NCBI RefSeq assembly: GCF_018437265.1
Contig: NZ_JAAMFL010000010.1
Coordinates: forward strand, 1-64,000
DNA length: 64,000 nucleotides
Reading direction: 5' to 3'
DNA from: Fructobacillus parabroussonetiae
GTDB lineage: Bacteria > Bacillota > Bacilli > Lactobacillales > Lactobacillaceae
Shown: positions 34,971 to 45,788 of the stretch, one piece after another
Layout: each line of letters starts with the position of its first letter
How positions within the stretch are numbered: position 1 is the stretch's first letter
Notes under the pieces: model-generated
The model's database searches: none
What the model was told of the DNA's origin: nothing
The model's input: the letters and a program-made list of their open reading frames with translations, nothing else
Made by a program: the position numbers and the translations under genes

Positions 34971-35668
34971 GATCCAGCTCCTTCAATCGCTTGTGCAAAA
35001 ACCTGAGTGGAATAAACCACTCGGCATGTATTCAAATAAGGGGTAACAAAAAAGTAGGCCAATCCGCCAGTTAACAGCGCGAGCCTCTGCCAGCCGATAA
35101 AGGACAATTCCAAGAGGAAAAGTTCTCGTTTGCGACCCGTCATCACCCGTCGCGAAATCGTTACGTAATCCGTTAACGATGCCTGCTTTCGGTCAAAAAG
35201 CAGATCCATTTTATAGGCGTAATAGGTCTGAGAGTAGGAGAAGACTTTGACGAGAGCGGGCAGGCCCAAAAAGGACCAGAAGAACAACTGAATTCGTTGA
35301 ACGAAGACCAATAAGAAGGCTTCCAGGAAACGCTTTGGCGCAAAGGCTTGAAAAGCGGATCGGTAGCCAAAATTCTTCGTTGGCTTCTGGAAAAAATCGA
35401 CGATGGCCCATTTGCAAGACCAGGTCAGTAAGAGGAACAAAGCCGAGAAAAAAGTCCGCGTCAAATACCAGTCACTCGTTGCATCCGAAGGCAGGAACAC
35501 ATAGCCGGCCCATGTGAGATAGACCATTCCCCAAAGCAGGAGGGCCTTTACCATCTGAAGCACAATGAGCGGCCAGGTTGCCTTCAAACTCTTCTTATAC
35601 TGTTCTTTTAATTGTTTCTTAGCCGTCAATTTGACGCGACGACGAGAGATGGCTACAAATTTTGACAT
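34967..35668 (-). CDS. DUF975 family membrane protein
   Basis: 233 residues with about five membrane helices and a basic N-terminus (SRRRVKLTAKKQLKEQYKK). The DUF975 signature is visible: YSQTYYAYKMDLLFDRKQASLTDYVTISRRVMTGRKRELFLLELSFIGW. It is inserted between mutM and coaE with an 18-base gap and a 4-base overlap. A second DUF975 gene lies at 47561. Function of the family is unknown. Confidence 0.85.
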   Translation of the reverse strand: MSKFVAISRRRVKLTAKKQLKEQYKKSLKATWPLIVLQMVKALLLWGMVYLTWAGYVFLPSDATSDWYLTRTFFSALFLLLTWSCKWAIVDFFQKPTKNFGYRSAFQAFAPKRFLEAFLLVFVQRIQLFFWSFLGLPALVKVFSYSQTYYAYKMDLLFDRKQASLTDYVTISRRVMTGRKRELFLLELSFIGWQRLALLTGGLAYFFVTPYLNTCRVVYSTQVFAQAIEGAGS

Positions 35669-35686
35669 AATGCTTTCAATGCTTAC

Positions 35687-36517
35687 TTATTTTTTGATTT
35701 GGCACTTCGGGCAAAAAGTCGTTCCCCGTTGCCCGACCTTGATCTTTTTCAAGGTTGTGCCACAACGAAGGCAGGGCAACTTCGCACGGCCATAGACCTG
35801 CAGTTCATTTTGAAAATGGCCCGTTTCCCCATAAATATTGGAGAATGAATGAACCGTTGTCCCGTGATGGGCAGTTGCCCGATCAATTTCTTTAATAATG
35901 TTTCGACGTAATTCGCCAAGTTTGCGAGTCGAGAGCTTATCCGTCGTCGTTTCGGGATGAATCCGCGACATCCAAAGAACCTCGTCCGCATAGATATTAC
36001 CCAAACCCGCGATGTTGGACTGGTCGAGCAAAAAGCTCTTGACCACGCGATGACTCTTCCCAAAGATCTTTTTCATATAGTCGAGATGAAGGTCTTCTTC
36101 GGTTGGTTCGGGACCTAAATTCTTCAAGCCGGAAACGTCTTGCATCTCGCTCCCCGTCTTGACTAAAGTCATGCGGCCAAAGCGACGGGTATCATTATAA
36201 AAAAGCTGCCGATCATCTGCCAAATGAAAGGCGACTTCGGTATGCTTATGGTAATTCGCCCCTTCTGGTTCAACGGAGTACTGTCCCTCCATCCGAAGGT
36301 GTGACACAATGGTTGCTTGATTGGACAGGCGGAAAAGCAAATACTTGCCTCGACGATCGATTTTTTCAATCACCGTTCCAACCAATTCCTTTTTAAAGTC
36401 TGTCAAATCTGACGTAACGACTTTGGGATAAGGGACGTCGACTTTTTCAATCTTGGCCCCTTTCACCAAATTCGTCAATCCGCGGCGGACCGTTTCCACT
36501 TCCGGTAGTTCTGGCAT
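35687..36517 (-). CDS. mutM: formamidopyrimidine-DNA glycosylase
   Basis: Removes oxidised purines from DNA. 276 residues. The mature N-terminus PELPEVETVRRGL carries the catalytic proline and glutamate; the C-terminal zinc finger is CLRCGTTLKKIKVGQRGTTFCPKCQ (about 245-272). It heads the mutM-DUF975-coaE-dnaB-dnaI run. Confidence 0.96.
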   Translation of the reverse strand: MPELPEVETVRRGLTNLVKGAKIEKVDVPYPKVVTSDLTDFKKELVGTVIEKIDRRGKYLLFRLSNQATIVSHLRMEGQYSVEPEGANYHKHTEVAFHLADDRQLFYNDTRRFGRMTLVKTGSEMQDVSGLKNLGPEPTEEDLHLDYMKKIFGKSHRVVKSFLLDQSNIAGLGNIYADEVLWMSRIHPETTTDKLSTRKLGELRRNIIKEIDRATAHHGTTVHSFSNIYGETGHFQNELQVYGRAKLPCLRCGTTLKKIKVGQRGTTFCPKCQIKK

Positions 36518-36829
36518 GGCTTTTCCTCCATCATTGCTAGCATGAACAAGAAAAATAAAGCGGTCAAAAAAAGCTTACTTTCCTTTATCAATAATGATTT
36601 CCTAAAGCTTAATTTTACCACAATTCAAGACAGCGCCCCTTGATTCAAGCGAGGCTTTCATAAAAACAGGTCAATGGATGAAAGCAGAACCGGCAAGACA
36701 GGCCCTTAAAATCCGCTTAAGGCGTCGCCCATTCATTGACAGTCCTGATTAATTAAATTATCATTAGAAAAGCAGTTTTAACGGCAGTTTCTTAACTGTT
36801 CCGTCATTTTAGAAAGTAGGCATTCGTTC
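36518..36829. promoter_or_regulatory. 312-base intergenic region with promoter of the third permease
   Basis: A perfect TTGACA (36736-36741) and TATCAT (36759-36764), 17 bases apart, point right to the permease at 36830. In the leader a CAGTT-TCTT-AACTG hairpin lies near 36784-36797. Nothing else is evident between 36550 and 36730. Confidence 0.65.
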
Positions 36830-38122
36830 ATGGGCAAGGTCAGTCAGCGCACACAAAAAATGGGCTTTATCAGCCTCATCCTATTTGGCATTAACGCCAT
36901 CATTGGATCCGGCATCTTTTTATTGCCCTCGACTGGCATGAAGCTCTTCGGCCCTGCCAGCATTCTGGTTTTGCTCTTTGATGGCTGCCTGGCCTTCTTC
37001 ATCGCCATGTGCTTTGCCGAGTGTGCTTCCTACTTTAAAGAATCCGGTGGCGCCTATGTTTATGCCCGCGAGGCCTTTGGCCGCTTCGTCGGCTACGAGG
37101 TCGGCTTTGTCACCTGGGCCATCTGGATCATTGCCGAAGGAACCATGTACACGGCTTTTGCAACGGCCCTTGGCGGCATTTTTCCGAACTTGGCTAACCC
37201 GACTGCAAAAGTCGTCATTATCCTTTCTTTGTATTTGGCACTGATGGCCTTGAACACCTCGGGCGTTCACCTGGCAACGGTCATGCAAAACATCGTCACC
37301 GTTGGGAAGCTAGTCCCCATCTTTCTCGTCATTTTGGCCGGGCTTTTCTTCATTAAGCCCACGCACTTCGATCCCTTCTTTGTGAAGCAGCTGACGACGG
37401 TACCAAACTTTGCCACAGCCGCCATCACCCTTTTCTACATTTTCTCCGGCTTCGAACGTGTGGTCATTACCGCAGGAGAAATGGAGAACGTCCAAAAAAA
37501 CCTGCCCAAGGCTCTCTTAATTTCCCTTGGAACCGTTGTAGTCGTCTACATCTTGGTCATGGTCACTTCGATTGGCGTGCTTGGTGGCCGACTCGCCAGC
37601 TCCACCGTGCCGCTGAAGGATACCATGCAGGCCGTTGCCGGTAACTTCGGTGCCAACTTGATTTCCTTTGGAACCATTGTTTCAATTGGTGGTATCTGTC
37701 TGGCCTCCTCCTTCGTTTCACCACGGTCCGGTTTGGCCCTTGCTGAAAACAAGATGATGCCAAAGTACCTCACCAAGAAAAACAAGAAAAACGCGCCTTA
37801 CGCCGCCATCATCACGTCATCAACCATCTCCATGATTGTGGCCTGCTCCGGTTCCTTCGCTGTCTTGGCTCAGATTTCAGCCGTTTCCCGTTTTGCGCAA
37901 TTCATTCCGACAATCATTGCCGTTTTGGTCTTCCGTAAGACGATGAAGCAAGACCAAGGCGCCTTCCGCTTACCCGGCGGTCCCGTCATCCCAGTTCTTG
38001 CGCTACTCGCCTCACTTTGGCTGCTCAGCCACGTTTCGCTGACAAACTTACTCTGGGGACTGGGTGCCCTCGTGATTGCGGTGCCATTCTATTTCATGAC
38101 TGGCAGTCACAAAAAGGCCTAA
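36830..38122 (+). CDS. APC superfamily amino acid permease
   Basis: A 430-residue permease with about 12 helices, opening MGFISLILFGINAIIGSGIFLLPSTG. The stretch ESGGAYVYAREAFGRFVGYEVGF is the APC sodium-site region. Substrate unknown; this is the third of four APC permeases in the window. It is a single-gene unit with promoter and bidirectional terminator. Confidence 0.88.
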   Translation: MGKVSQRTQKMGFISLILFGINAIIGSGIFLLPSTGMKLFGPASILVLLFDGCLAFFIAMCFAECASYFKESGGAYVYAREAFGRFVGYEVGFVTWAIWIIAEGTMYTAFATALGGIFPNLANPTAKVVIILSLYLALMALNTSGVHLATVMQNIVTVGKLVPIFLVILAGLFFIKPTHFDPFFVKQLTTVPNFATAAITLFYIFSGFERVVITAGEMENVQKNLPKALLISLGTVVVVYILVMVTSIGVLGGRLASSTVPLKDTMQAVAGNFGANLISFGTIVSIGGICLASSFVSPRSGLALAENKMMPKYLTKKNKKNAPYAAIITSSTISMIVACSGSFAVLAQISAVSRFAQFIPTIIAVLVFRKTMKQDQGAFRLPGGPVIPVLALLASLWLLSHVSLTNLLWGLGALVIAVPFYFMTGSHKKA

Positions 38123-38134
38123 ATAAAACAACAT

Positions 38135-38179
38135 TAAAAAAGCAGTTGGAAATCGATATGATTTCCAACTGCTTTTTTG
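38135..38179. terminator. bidirectional terminator between permease and hicB
   Basis: 13-base arms AGCAGTTGGAAAT/ATTTCCAACTGCT (38141-38153, 38161-38173) flanked by A6 and T6 runs; it serves both converging genes. Confidence 0.92.
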
Positions 38180-38186
38180 TTGAACT

Positions 38187-38588
38187 TTAAAATCCCAAAC
38201 GTTGCGCCAGCGCTTCAGATAGCACTTGTGACACATTAATTTTTTCTTCATTAGCCAACACGTTGAGGTACTTTGGAACAGTTACTGACCGTCGAACGGT
38301 TTGCGACATATTTTCTCGGTACCAGTGTGCCATATTAACAGGAATATAGGCAATCCGTTCATTGTCCTGCAACTCCCAAGCACCGGCGTCCATCACTTCC
38401 GGATACTCTTTTTTGCCATCTAACATTGTTGCGATAGCATCGACCGCCCAATAGGCTGCCTCGTTAAAATCTTTTCCCTCTGTATGCATGCCAGGAATAT
38501 TAGGCGAATATACCGTCACAACACGGCCATCCTCGTCCTTGTATTCCGTCATAATCACGGGATACATAATGGTTTTATTTTGATCCAT
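38187..38588 (-). CDS. hicB: HicB family antitoxin
   Basis: The antitoxin of a HicAB module. 133 residues from ATG 38588 (GGAG 7 bases upstream). The N-terminal HicB fold (YPVIMTEYKDEDGRVVTVYSPNIPGMHTEGKDFNEAAYWAVDAIATML) would cover the toxin; the C-terminal part (RRSVTVPKYLNVLANEEKINVSQVLSEAL) is a ribbon-helix-helix DNA-binding segment for autorepression. It follows hicA by 26 bases. Confidence 0.9.
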   Translation of the reverse strand: MDQNKTIMYPVIMTEYKDEDGRVVTVYSPNIPGMHTEGKDFNEAAYWAVDAIATMLDGKKEYPEVMDAGAWELQDNERIAYIPVNMAHWYRENMSQTVRRSVTVPKYLNVLANEEKINVSQVLSEALAQRLGF

Positions 38589-38614
38589 TTTCTTTCTCCA
38601 CAATTGAATACAAA

Positions 38615-38812
38615 TTAGACTAAGCCAATGTCCTTCATGACTGCACGCTCGGTCCCCTTACTAATCTCTGCGCCATGGCCATGAAATGGAATCTCCGTTG
38701 TACGCCCATCCGCATGTTGATAGCGCCGGTGACTCCCACGACCTTTGGTTTTCACACGTTTGAACCCTTGTTGTAAAACGATCTTTTCTAACTTTTCTGG
38801 CTTGATTGTCAT
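38615..38812 (-). CDS. hicA: HicA family toxin
   Basis: A small mRNA interferase-type toxin with a double-stranded RNA-binding-like fold. About 65 residues. The core GFKRVKTKGRGSHRRYQHADGRTTEIPFHG contains the catalytic histidine in GSHRRY. Start ATG 38812. The chain is complete, so the module looks functional. Confidence 0.9.
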   Translation of the reverse strand: MTIKPEKLEKIVLQQGFKRVKTKGRGSHRRYQHADGRTTEIPFHGHGAEISKGTERAVMKDIGLV

Positions 38813-38825
38813 CAACTCAACTAAA

Positions 38826-38864
38826 GTATATGCATATTATATATACCGAAAAATCATCAGTCAA
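38826..38864 (-). promoter_or_regulatory. hicAB promoter with inverted repeat
   Basis: On the minus strand TTGACT (38859-38864), 17 bases, TATAAT (38836-38841). The -10 lies inside GTATAT...ATATAC (38826-38846), an inverted repeat that could be the HicB operator. Confidence 0.75.
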
Positions 38865-38990
38865 TGAGGTAATCGCTATGATTACACAGGGGCATAACTT
38901 TTTTCCTTTTTAATTTTTTCTTTACACTAATTGATACGTAAATACTTCATAAAAAACATCAATCGATCAAAAATTTAAAAGAAAGCATCA

Positions 38991-39022
38991 AAAAAAGGCC
39001 CCTTCTTTCAAAGGGCCTTTCA
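38991..39022 (-). terminator. terminator after the DEAD-box helicase gene
   Basis: GGCCCTT...AAGGGGCC stem then TTTTTTT on the minus strand. Confidence 0.75.
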
Positions 39023-39051
39023 TTCTTCATAAAAAACAACGGTCTAGCCAA

Positions 39052-40419
39052 TCATTGATCGTGCTTCGTCGCCCACTTTGGCTTTCCTTTGTTCTTCTTT
39101 TTACGTGCTTGGTGCTTCTGTTTGACTTTTTTCAAAGCCTTCGGGTCTTCTTGCTTCTTAGCTGCTGCCTTTCGAGCAGCAAAGCCCTGCCCCGGCTTCT
39201 TAACAGAAGAGGGCTTTTTGTCATCCCTCCGCCGACGGGTAGATGCGACGCTGACTGCCTGAGGACGATCTGAATCATCATCAACAGCCGGCGTTTTCCC
39301 CTGGGTGGATACAACGGGCTTGTTGGTTTTTTTATCGGCAACAGAGCCCCAAGAAAACTTTTCAAGTGGCAAGTCCTCTGGCAAGTACTGCTTCAACAAG
39401 CGGATGTCGTGGTCGTTTCCAAGGGTCAAAACCTGCCCCTTTTCACCAGCACGACCAGTACGGCCCGAGCGGTGAAGGTAGGTTGTCAGGTTACGTGGCA
39501 CTTGGGCGTTGACGACCAGTGGGAGCCCGGTAATGTCGAGGCCACGACCAGCAACATCAGTGGCCAAGAGCAAGTCTAAGTCACCCTTTTTGAAAGCCTT
39601 CAAGGCATCAGCACGCTTCAGGTGTGACTTTTCATTGTTTCCAACCGACATGACCGAGGCGTGTTCGTGGCGCAGGGCTGCTTGAGCAGCCACCAAGGCA
39701 TTGATGGAATTAAAGAAGACCAGTGCCTGCACGTGTCGGCGGGCAAGTTCAATCAAGACTTTGTGGTTGGCACGACCATCAACGTGCAAGTAGGTGTGGC
39801 CAATCGTTTCTGGCGAACGCTGGCCAACGGATACCGGCTTCACCGACTGCCCGAAGAGGCGTTCAACCCAGGCTAAATCGACACCGGATGTGGCGGAGAA
39901 GAGAGAGACTTGTTGCAAATTAGGCAGGCTTTCCGCCAATTTTTCTAATTCGCTAGCATGTTCCTCCGTCAAAGTCGCGTCGGCCTCATCGACGACCAAC
40001 ATTGAAAAGTCCTTTGTTTTCAAGGCATTTCCATCAATCATCGTCTGGATTCGGCCGAGTGTCCCAACCACAACGGCTGGCTTTTCCTTCTTCAGCTTAT
40101 CGGCCTGTCGTTTCCCATTGGCACCACCAATCAAAGCGGCGACTTTGACACCAATTAAGGCAGCATAGGGGCGAATCTCCTGCGCTAACTGCGCCCCCAA
40201 CTCCTGCGACGGCGCCAAAATCAAGAGTTGGTGACTCTTTTTTTTCAAATCAAGTCGTGAGAGCAATGGTAGGGCAAAGGCCAAGGTTTTTCCAGAGCCC
40301 GTTGGCGCTAGGCCAAAGAGCGATTGGCCATCTGCCAGCGGTTCAAAGAGCGCTTCTTGTATCGGCGTTTTCGAGTCAAAATGCTTGTTAAATTCTTGTT
40401 CAAGTTCGGGTAAGATCAT
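39052..40419 (-). CDS. DEAD-box RNA helicase
   Basis: An ATP-dependent RNA helicase of 455 residues, probably in RNA decay or ribosome assembly. Motif I is APTGSGKT, motif II VDEAD, motif III SAT, motif VI HRSGRTGR. Q-motif region FDSKTPIQEALFEPL. The C-terminal 90 residues are very basic (KKVKQKHQARKKKNKGKPKW), suited to RNA binding. Start ATG 40419 has GGAG 6 bases upstream; GTG 40431 overlaps it. The shorter helicase core resembles YfmL/CshB-type proteins. Confidence 0.9.
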   Translation of the reverse strand: MILPELEQEFNKHFDSKTPIQEALFEPLADGQSLFGLAPTGSGKTLAFALPLLSRLDLKKKSHQLLILAPSQELGAQLAQEIRPYAALIGVKVAALIGGANGKRQADKLKKEKPAVVVGTLGRIQTMIDGNALKTKDFSMLVVDEADATLTEEHASELEKLAESLPNLQQVSLFSATSGVDLAWVERLFGQSVKPVSVGQRSPETIGHTYLHVDGRANHKVLIELARRHVQALVFFNSINALVAAQAALRHEHASVMSVGNNEKSHLKRADALKAFKKGDLDLLLATDVAGRGLDITGLPLVVNAQVPRNLTTYLHRSGRTGRAGEKGQVLTLGNDHDIRLLKQYLPEDLPLEKFSWGSVADKKTNKPVVSTQGKTPAVDDDSDRPQAVSVASTRRRRDDKKPSSVKKPGQGFAARKAAAKKQEDPKALKKVKQKHQARKKKNKGKPKWATKHDQ

Positions 40420-40510
40420 GTCATTCTCCACGGCAATATCCGCTGTTTACTTTTCTTTATTATAACAGTCGAGGCCGTCGTCATAAAAAGGCCGAAGCGA
40501 CTTTTCCAAT

Positions 40511-40539
40511 AAAAAAACCTGGTCGCCCAGGTTTTTTCT
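40511..40539 (-). terminator. terminator after obgE
   Basis: AACCTGG-TCGC-CCAGGTT hairpin followed by a T run on the minus strand. Confidence 0.88.
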
Positions 40540-41858
40540 TAATCAGAATATTCAAAGACAAAGTTTGTGTTGTTAATCCGGACGTCGTCGCCGTCCTTGG
40601 CACCAGCCTCACGGAGCTTATCATCAACACCCATGTGGCGCATCTGACGAGCAAAGCGCATCACGGTTGCCTCACGCTGCAAGTTGGTCATAGCGGCCAA
40701 CTTTTCAACTTCAGGACCTGAAACCATCCAGCAATCCAATTCGGCATCCCAATCAACGGATAGATTCACTTGCTTTTCTTCATACTTGTAAAGCTTTGCT
40801 TCACCTTCCGTTTCCTCTTCGACCTTGTAGGCTTCAGGAACCGGTGCTCGGTCAAGCATATCCGCGGTTGCCCGCAACAAGTCATCGACACCTTGATGGG
40901 TCACAGCCGAGATGGCCATGATTTCAGGAGCGACTTTGAGACCTGAGTCTGCCTTGACCTGTTCGACAAAGTGCTGGTAATTCTCTTCAGAATCTGGCAT
41001 ATCCATCTTTGTCGCCACAACAATTTGTGGTCGTTCCAAAATCGTTGGGTCGTACTGTTCCAACTCGGTCAAGATCTTACGGTATTGCGTGTAAGGATCC
41101 TGTCCTTCAATACCAGACATGTCAACTAAGTGCAAAATCACCCGTGTTCGTTCAACGTGTCGCAAGAATTGGAAACCAAGGCCAACGCCTTCGGAAGCAC
41201 CTTCAATCAACCCAGGCAAATCCGCCATGACAAAGTCACGGTCGTCTTTTAGACGAACCATGCCGATGTTTGGATCAATCGTTGTAAAGTGATAGGCGGC
41301 AATCTTTGGCTTGGCGTTGGAAACAACGGAAAGCAAAGTGGACTTACCGGCTGATGGAAAGCCAACCAAGCCAACATCAGCCAGAACACGCAGTTCCAAC
41401 TTAATGTTGCGGACTTGGCCCGGCTCACCGTTTTCGGATAATTCAGGTGCAGGGTTCGCTGGGGTGGCAAAGTGGATGTTACCACGGCCACCACGGCCAC
41501 CGCGGGCAACGATCAATGTTTGCCCCTCGTGCACCATGTCGCCAAGGACTTCCCCCGTATCGACGTCGGTGATGATGGTTCCCTGTGGGACTTTGATGAC
41601 GCGGTCTTCGGCCGAAGCGCCGGTCATTCCCTTGGTACCACCTTTTCCACCAGACTGGGCCTTGAAGTGGCGGTTATAACGAAAGTCCATCAAGGTCCGC
41701 AGACCTTCATCCACCTTCAAAATGATGGAGCCACCATGGCCCCCATCCCCACCAAAGGGACCGCCCATGGCGACGAACTTTTCATGACGGAAGGAGACGA
41801 TACCATCGCCACCCTTGCCGGCTTTTAATTCTACTTGTGCTTGATCAACAAATGCCAT
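40539..41858 (-). CDS. obgE: GTPase Obg (CgtA)
   Basis: An essential GTPase in 50S ribosome assembly and stress control. 439 residues from ATG 41858 (GGAGAGAG upstream); a reading from 41900 lacks homology. The Obg fold begins [24 protein letters not shown]1 is [10 protein letters not shown]3 DLPGLIEG, NKxD as ATKMD, and the C-terminal OCT domain is present ([23 protein letters not shown]). Confidence 0.96.
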   Translation of the reverse strand: MAFVDQAQVELKAGKGGDGIVSFRHEKFVAMGGPFGGDGGHGGSIILKVDEGLRTLMDFRYNRHFKAQSGGKGGTKGMTGASAEDRVIKVPQGTIITDVDTGEVLGDMVHEGQTLIVARGGRGGRGNIHFATPANPAPELSENGEPGQVRNIKLELRVLADVGLVGFPSAGKSTLLSVVSNAKPKIAAYHFTTIDPNIGMVRLKDDRDFVMADLPGLIEGASEGVGLGFQFLRHVERTRVILHLVDMSGIEGQDPYTQYRKILTELEQYDPTILERPQIVVATKMDMPDSEENYQHFVEQVKADSGLKVAPEIMAISAVTHQGVDDLLRATADMLDRAPVPEAYKVEEETEGEAKLYKYEEKQVNLSVDWDAELDCWMVSGPEVEKLAAMTNLQREATVMRFARQMRHMGVDDKLREAGAKDGDDVRINNTNFVFEYSD

Positions 41859-42050
41859 GAACCGGTCTCTCTCCTTTTTATCCAATCGTGCTACAGACAT
41901 TTAAGTTTATCATAGAACGGTCTGCTTTCCTAGCACTAAAAGGCTGATATAAAAATAATTATACGCTTTTTTACTGGAATGAAAAAGTCGATTGGCGCAG
42001 TCAGGAAATACATTAGAAATCCCGCTGGTTACTTTGAAAAATCCGTCTTA

Positions 42051-42078
42051 TTTTCGGCCACTAATTTTCGGCCACTAA
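42051..42078. repeat. 14-bp perfect tandem duplication
   Basis: TTTTCGGCCACTAA occurs twice in direct succession (42051-42064 and 42065-42078), between obgE and the uvrC terminator. It looks like a small local duplication rather than a functional array. Confidence 0.95.
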
Positions 42079-42110
42079 AAAAGCCAGCAAACTGCTGCTT
42101 GCTGGCTCTT
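42077..42110 (-). terminator. terminator after uvrC
   Basis: AGCCAGCAA...TTGCTGGCT stem (42082-42107) followed by TTTTTTA on the minus strand. Confidence 0.88.
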
Positions 42111-42117
42111 TATCTTG

Positions 42118-43917
42118 TTATTTTTCCACCTTCGACTGTGACAAGGACCAGTGCACTAACTGGGCTGTCTTTTGTGAAAGGCCAAGTGCTTGTAATTCTT
42201 CTGGCGAAGCGGCTTCAATTTTGGATAAGGAACCAAAATTGGTCAGCAACTTTTGCCTGGTCTTTGGTCCCACACCTGAAATGGCGTCCAGACGGGAGGC
42301 CAGCGACTTTTTCGACCGTGATTTACGGTGGAAGGTAATGACAAAGCGGTGCACTTCATCTTGAATTCGCTGGACGAGGAAAAAGCCCTGTGAATGGTGA
42401 TCCAAGAAGACTACTTCTTCCGTCTTACCAGAAATCAAGTCCGCGGTCTTGTGCTTATCGTTTTTGACCATGCCGGCAATTGGGATGTCCAAGCCGAGTT
42501 CGTCTTCCAGCACTTCTTTTGCCGCATGCAACTGAGCAATGCCACCATCCATCAAGATGAGGTCCGGCAGCTCCTCATGCTCCTTTAAAAGTCTTGAGTA
42601 GCGACGGCGAATCACTTCCTGCGTTTCCAGCCACTCGTCAGCATGACTGGTCGAGCGAATTTTATACTTCCGGTAGAGGTCCTTGTTAGGCCGCCCGTCT
42701 TCAAAGACGACCATGGCCGATACAATCTCATCCCCCTGGGTATGCGAGTGATCGAAAGCTTCGATTCGATGGCCCATTGAAATGCCGAGTGCGTCCGTCA
42801 CTTCTTTCATGGCCTGCGTCGTCTTTTGCTCGTTTAATTCCATCAAGCGGAATTTCTCTTCCAAGGAGATTCGAGCGTTCTTTTCGGCCAGATCAAGCAA
42901 ATCTTTTTTCTCACCACGCACCGGCGTTCGAACGGGTAAATCCAAAGCTTCCGCAAGCAAGTTGGTATCCACGACGTCGGGAACGAGCACCTCTTTTGGC
43001 TTTTGAATGTTTTTTTGCAGGTAGAACTGCTGAATATAGGTCGTTAATTCATCGACCCCATCGGACACAACGGCAAAAGTCTGCTTCGACTGACGAATCA
43101 AGCGCGCCTGCCGTAAGAAGAAGACGGAAACCGTCATCCACCCCTTATCCATGTAGAAATTAAAGAGGTCTCGCGGTGTCGAATCCTTGGAGAGCATCCG
43201 CTGACTCTCCACGGTTTCATCAATGTACTTTAGTTGATCGCGCAAATCAGCCGCACGCTCAAATTCCATGTTGTCAGCGGCCGTTGCCATTTCTTTTGCC
43301 AATCGTTTCTTAACGACTTTGGTATCGCCCGAAAGAAAACGTTTGATTCGATCGACCTGTGCATCGTATTCAGCCATCGGCACGGTTTTAAAGCAGGCCC
43401 CCAGGCACTGTCCCATCGAATAATAAAGGCATGGGCGACCCTGACGACCCTTACAACGACGCAGCGGGTAGTTCTTTTCCAAGAAATGCAGCGTCTCCTG
43501 GGCAGCATAAACGTTTGGATAAGGCCCAAAGTAAAAGGCGCCGTCCTTTTTCACCTCCGAGACCAGGGCCAGCCGTGGGTTTCGTTCCTGGGTAATCTTG
43601 ATATAGGGATAGCCGGTTCCGTACTTCAGCCGGATGTTGTAGTAAGGCTTGTACTTTTTAATCAGCTCGTTTTCGAGCAGGAAGGCTTCCTTGTCCGAGT
43701 TCGTCACGATAAAGTCAAAGTCGACGATGTTTGACACCAGTTCGGCTGTCTTTCCATCGTGATCCTGCTTGAAATAGGAGCGCACCCGGTTCTTCAGGTT
43801 CTTGGCCTTCCCAACGTAGATGATTTTACCGGTGTAATCCTTCATCTGGTAGGAACCCGGCTCACTTGGCAAAAGCGTTAATTTATCCTCGATATGTTTT
43901 GAAGTCTTCGCTAACAT
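42118..43917 (-). CDS. uvrC: excinuclease ABC subunit C
   Basis: The dual-incision nuclease of nucleotide excision repair. 599 residues. N-terminal GIY-YIG domain (LLPSEPGSYQMKDYTGKIIYVGKAKNLKNRVRSYF), the Cys-rich region (CKGRQGRPCLYYSMGQCLGAC), a UVR segment, the RNase H-type domain with AFDHSHTQG and LMDGGIAQL, and a C-terminal HhH (LDAISGVGPKTRQKLLTNFGS). A consensus -10 sits 6 bases before the ATG and no ribosome site is present. Confidence 0.96.
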   Translation of the reverse strand: MLAKTSKHIEDKLTLLPSEPGSYQMKDYTGKIIYVGKAKNLKNRVRSYFKQDHDGKTAELVSNIVDFDFIVTNSDKEAFLLENELIKKYKPYYNIRLKYGTGYPYIKITQERNPRLALVSEVKKDGAFYFGPYPNVYAAQETLHFLEKNYPLRRCKGRQGRPCLYYSMGQCLGACFKTVPMAEYDAQVDRIKRFLSGDTKVVKKRLAKEMATAADNMEFERAADLRDQLKYIDETVESQRMLSKDSTPRDLFNFYMDKGWMTVSVFFLRQARLIRQSKQTFAVVSDGVDELTTYIQQFYLQKNIQKPKEVLVPDVVDTNLLAEALDLPVRTPVRGEKKDLLDLAEKNARISLEEKFRLMELNEQKTTQAMKEVTDALGISMGHRIEAFDHSHTQGDEIVSAMVVFEDGRPNKDLYRKYKIRSTSHADEWLETQEVIRRRYSRLLKEHEELPDLILMDGGIAQLHAAKEVLEDELGLDIPIAGMVKNDKHKTADLISGKTEEVVFLDHHSQGFFLVQRIQDEVHRFVITFHRKSRSKKSLASRLDAISGVGPKTRQKLLTNFGSLSKIEAASPEELQALGLSQKTAQLVHWSLSQSKVEK

Positions 43918-43923
43918 AGGTCC

Positions 43924-43929
43924 ATTATA
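43924..43929 (-). promoter_or_regulatory. -10 element immediately before uvrC
   Basis: TATAAT (43924-43929, minus strand) ends 6 bases before the uvrC ATG at 43917, so transcription would start at or next to the A of the ATG, giving a leaderless message. The -35 is poor. Confidence 0.45.
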
Positions 43930-43943
43930 TCCTTTTTAGTAGC

Positions 43944-43972
43944 AAAAAGACCGCCAAAACAGCGGTCTTTAT
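43944..43972 (-). terminator. terminator after pyrG
   Basis: AAAGACCGC...GCGGTCTTT hairpin (43945-43970) with a T run on the minus strand. Confidence 0.88.
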
Positions 43973-43999
43973 TAGACAATTTTATTCAAAATACCCTGA

Positions 44000-45655
<1,656 letters not shown>

Positions 45656-45696
45656 TCATCCCGATGGGTTTCGGTCAACCGTCATTTATAAAATAG

Positions 45697-45788
45697 AAAA
45701 ACTCCCAAGCAATGCTTGGGAGCTATAAACGTCTTCACATTAAATGTGAGCCCTAATATATATTACTGATTGCCCCTAATGATGTCAA
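45697..45788 (-). promoter_or_regulatory. pyrG promoter and CTP-sensing attenuator (reiterative G addition type)
   Basis: Minus strand: TTGACA (45783-45788), 17 bases, TAATAT (45760-45765), 6 bases, then the start GGGCTC (45748-45753). A terminator follows: GCTCCCAAGC-ATT-GCTTGGGAG plus TTTTT (45697-45723). In Bacillus subtilis pyrG, low CTP causes the polymerase to stutter G at the GGGC start; the poly-G tail pairs with the C/U-rich 5' arm of the terminator and prevents termination. All parts are here in matching positions. Confidence 0.9.

Noticed and set aside
38187-38812. HicAB considered part of a defence island
   Set aside because: No restriction, CRISPR or other defence genes nearby; neighbours are a permease and an RNA helicase.
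42051-42078. Tandem 14-bp repeat considered as a CRISPR or attachment site
   Set aside because: Only two copies with no spacer, no cas gene and no integrase in the window.
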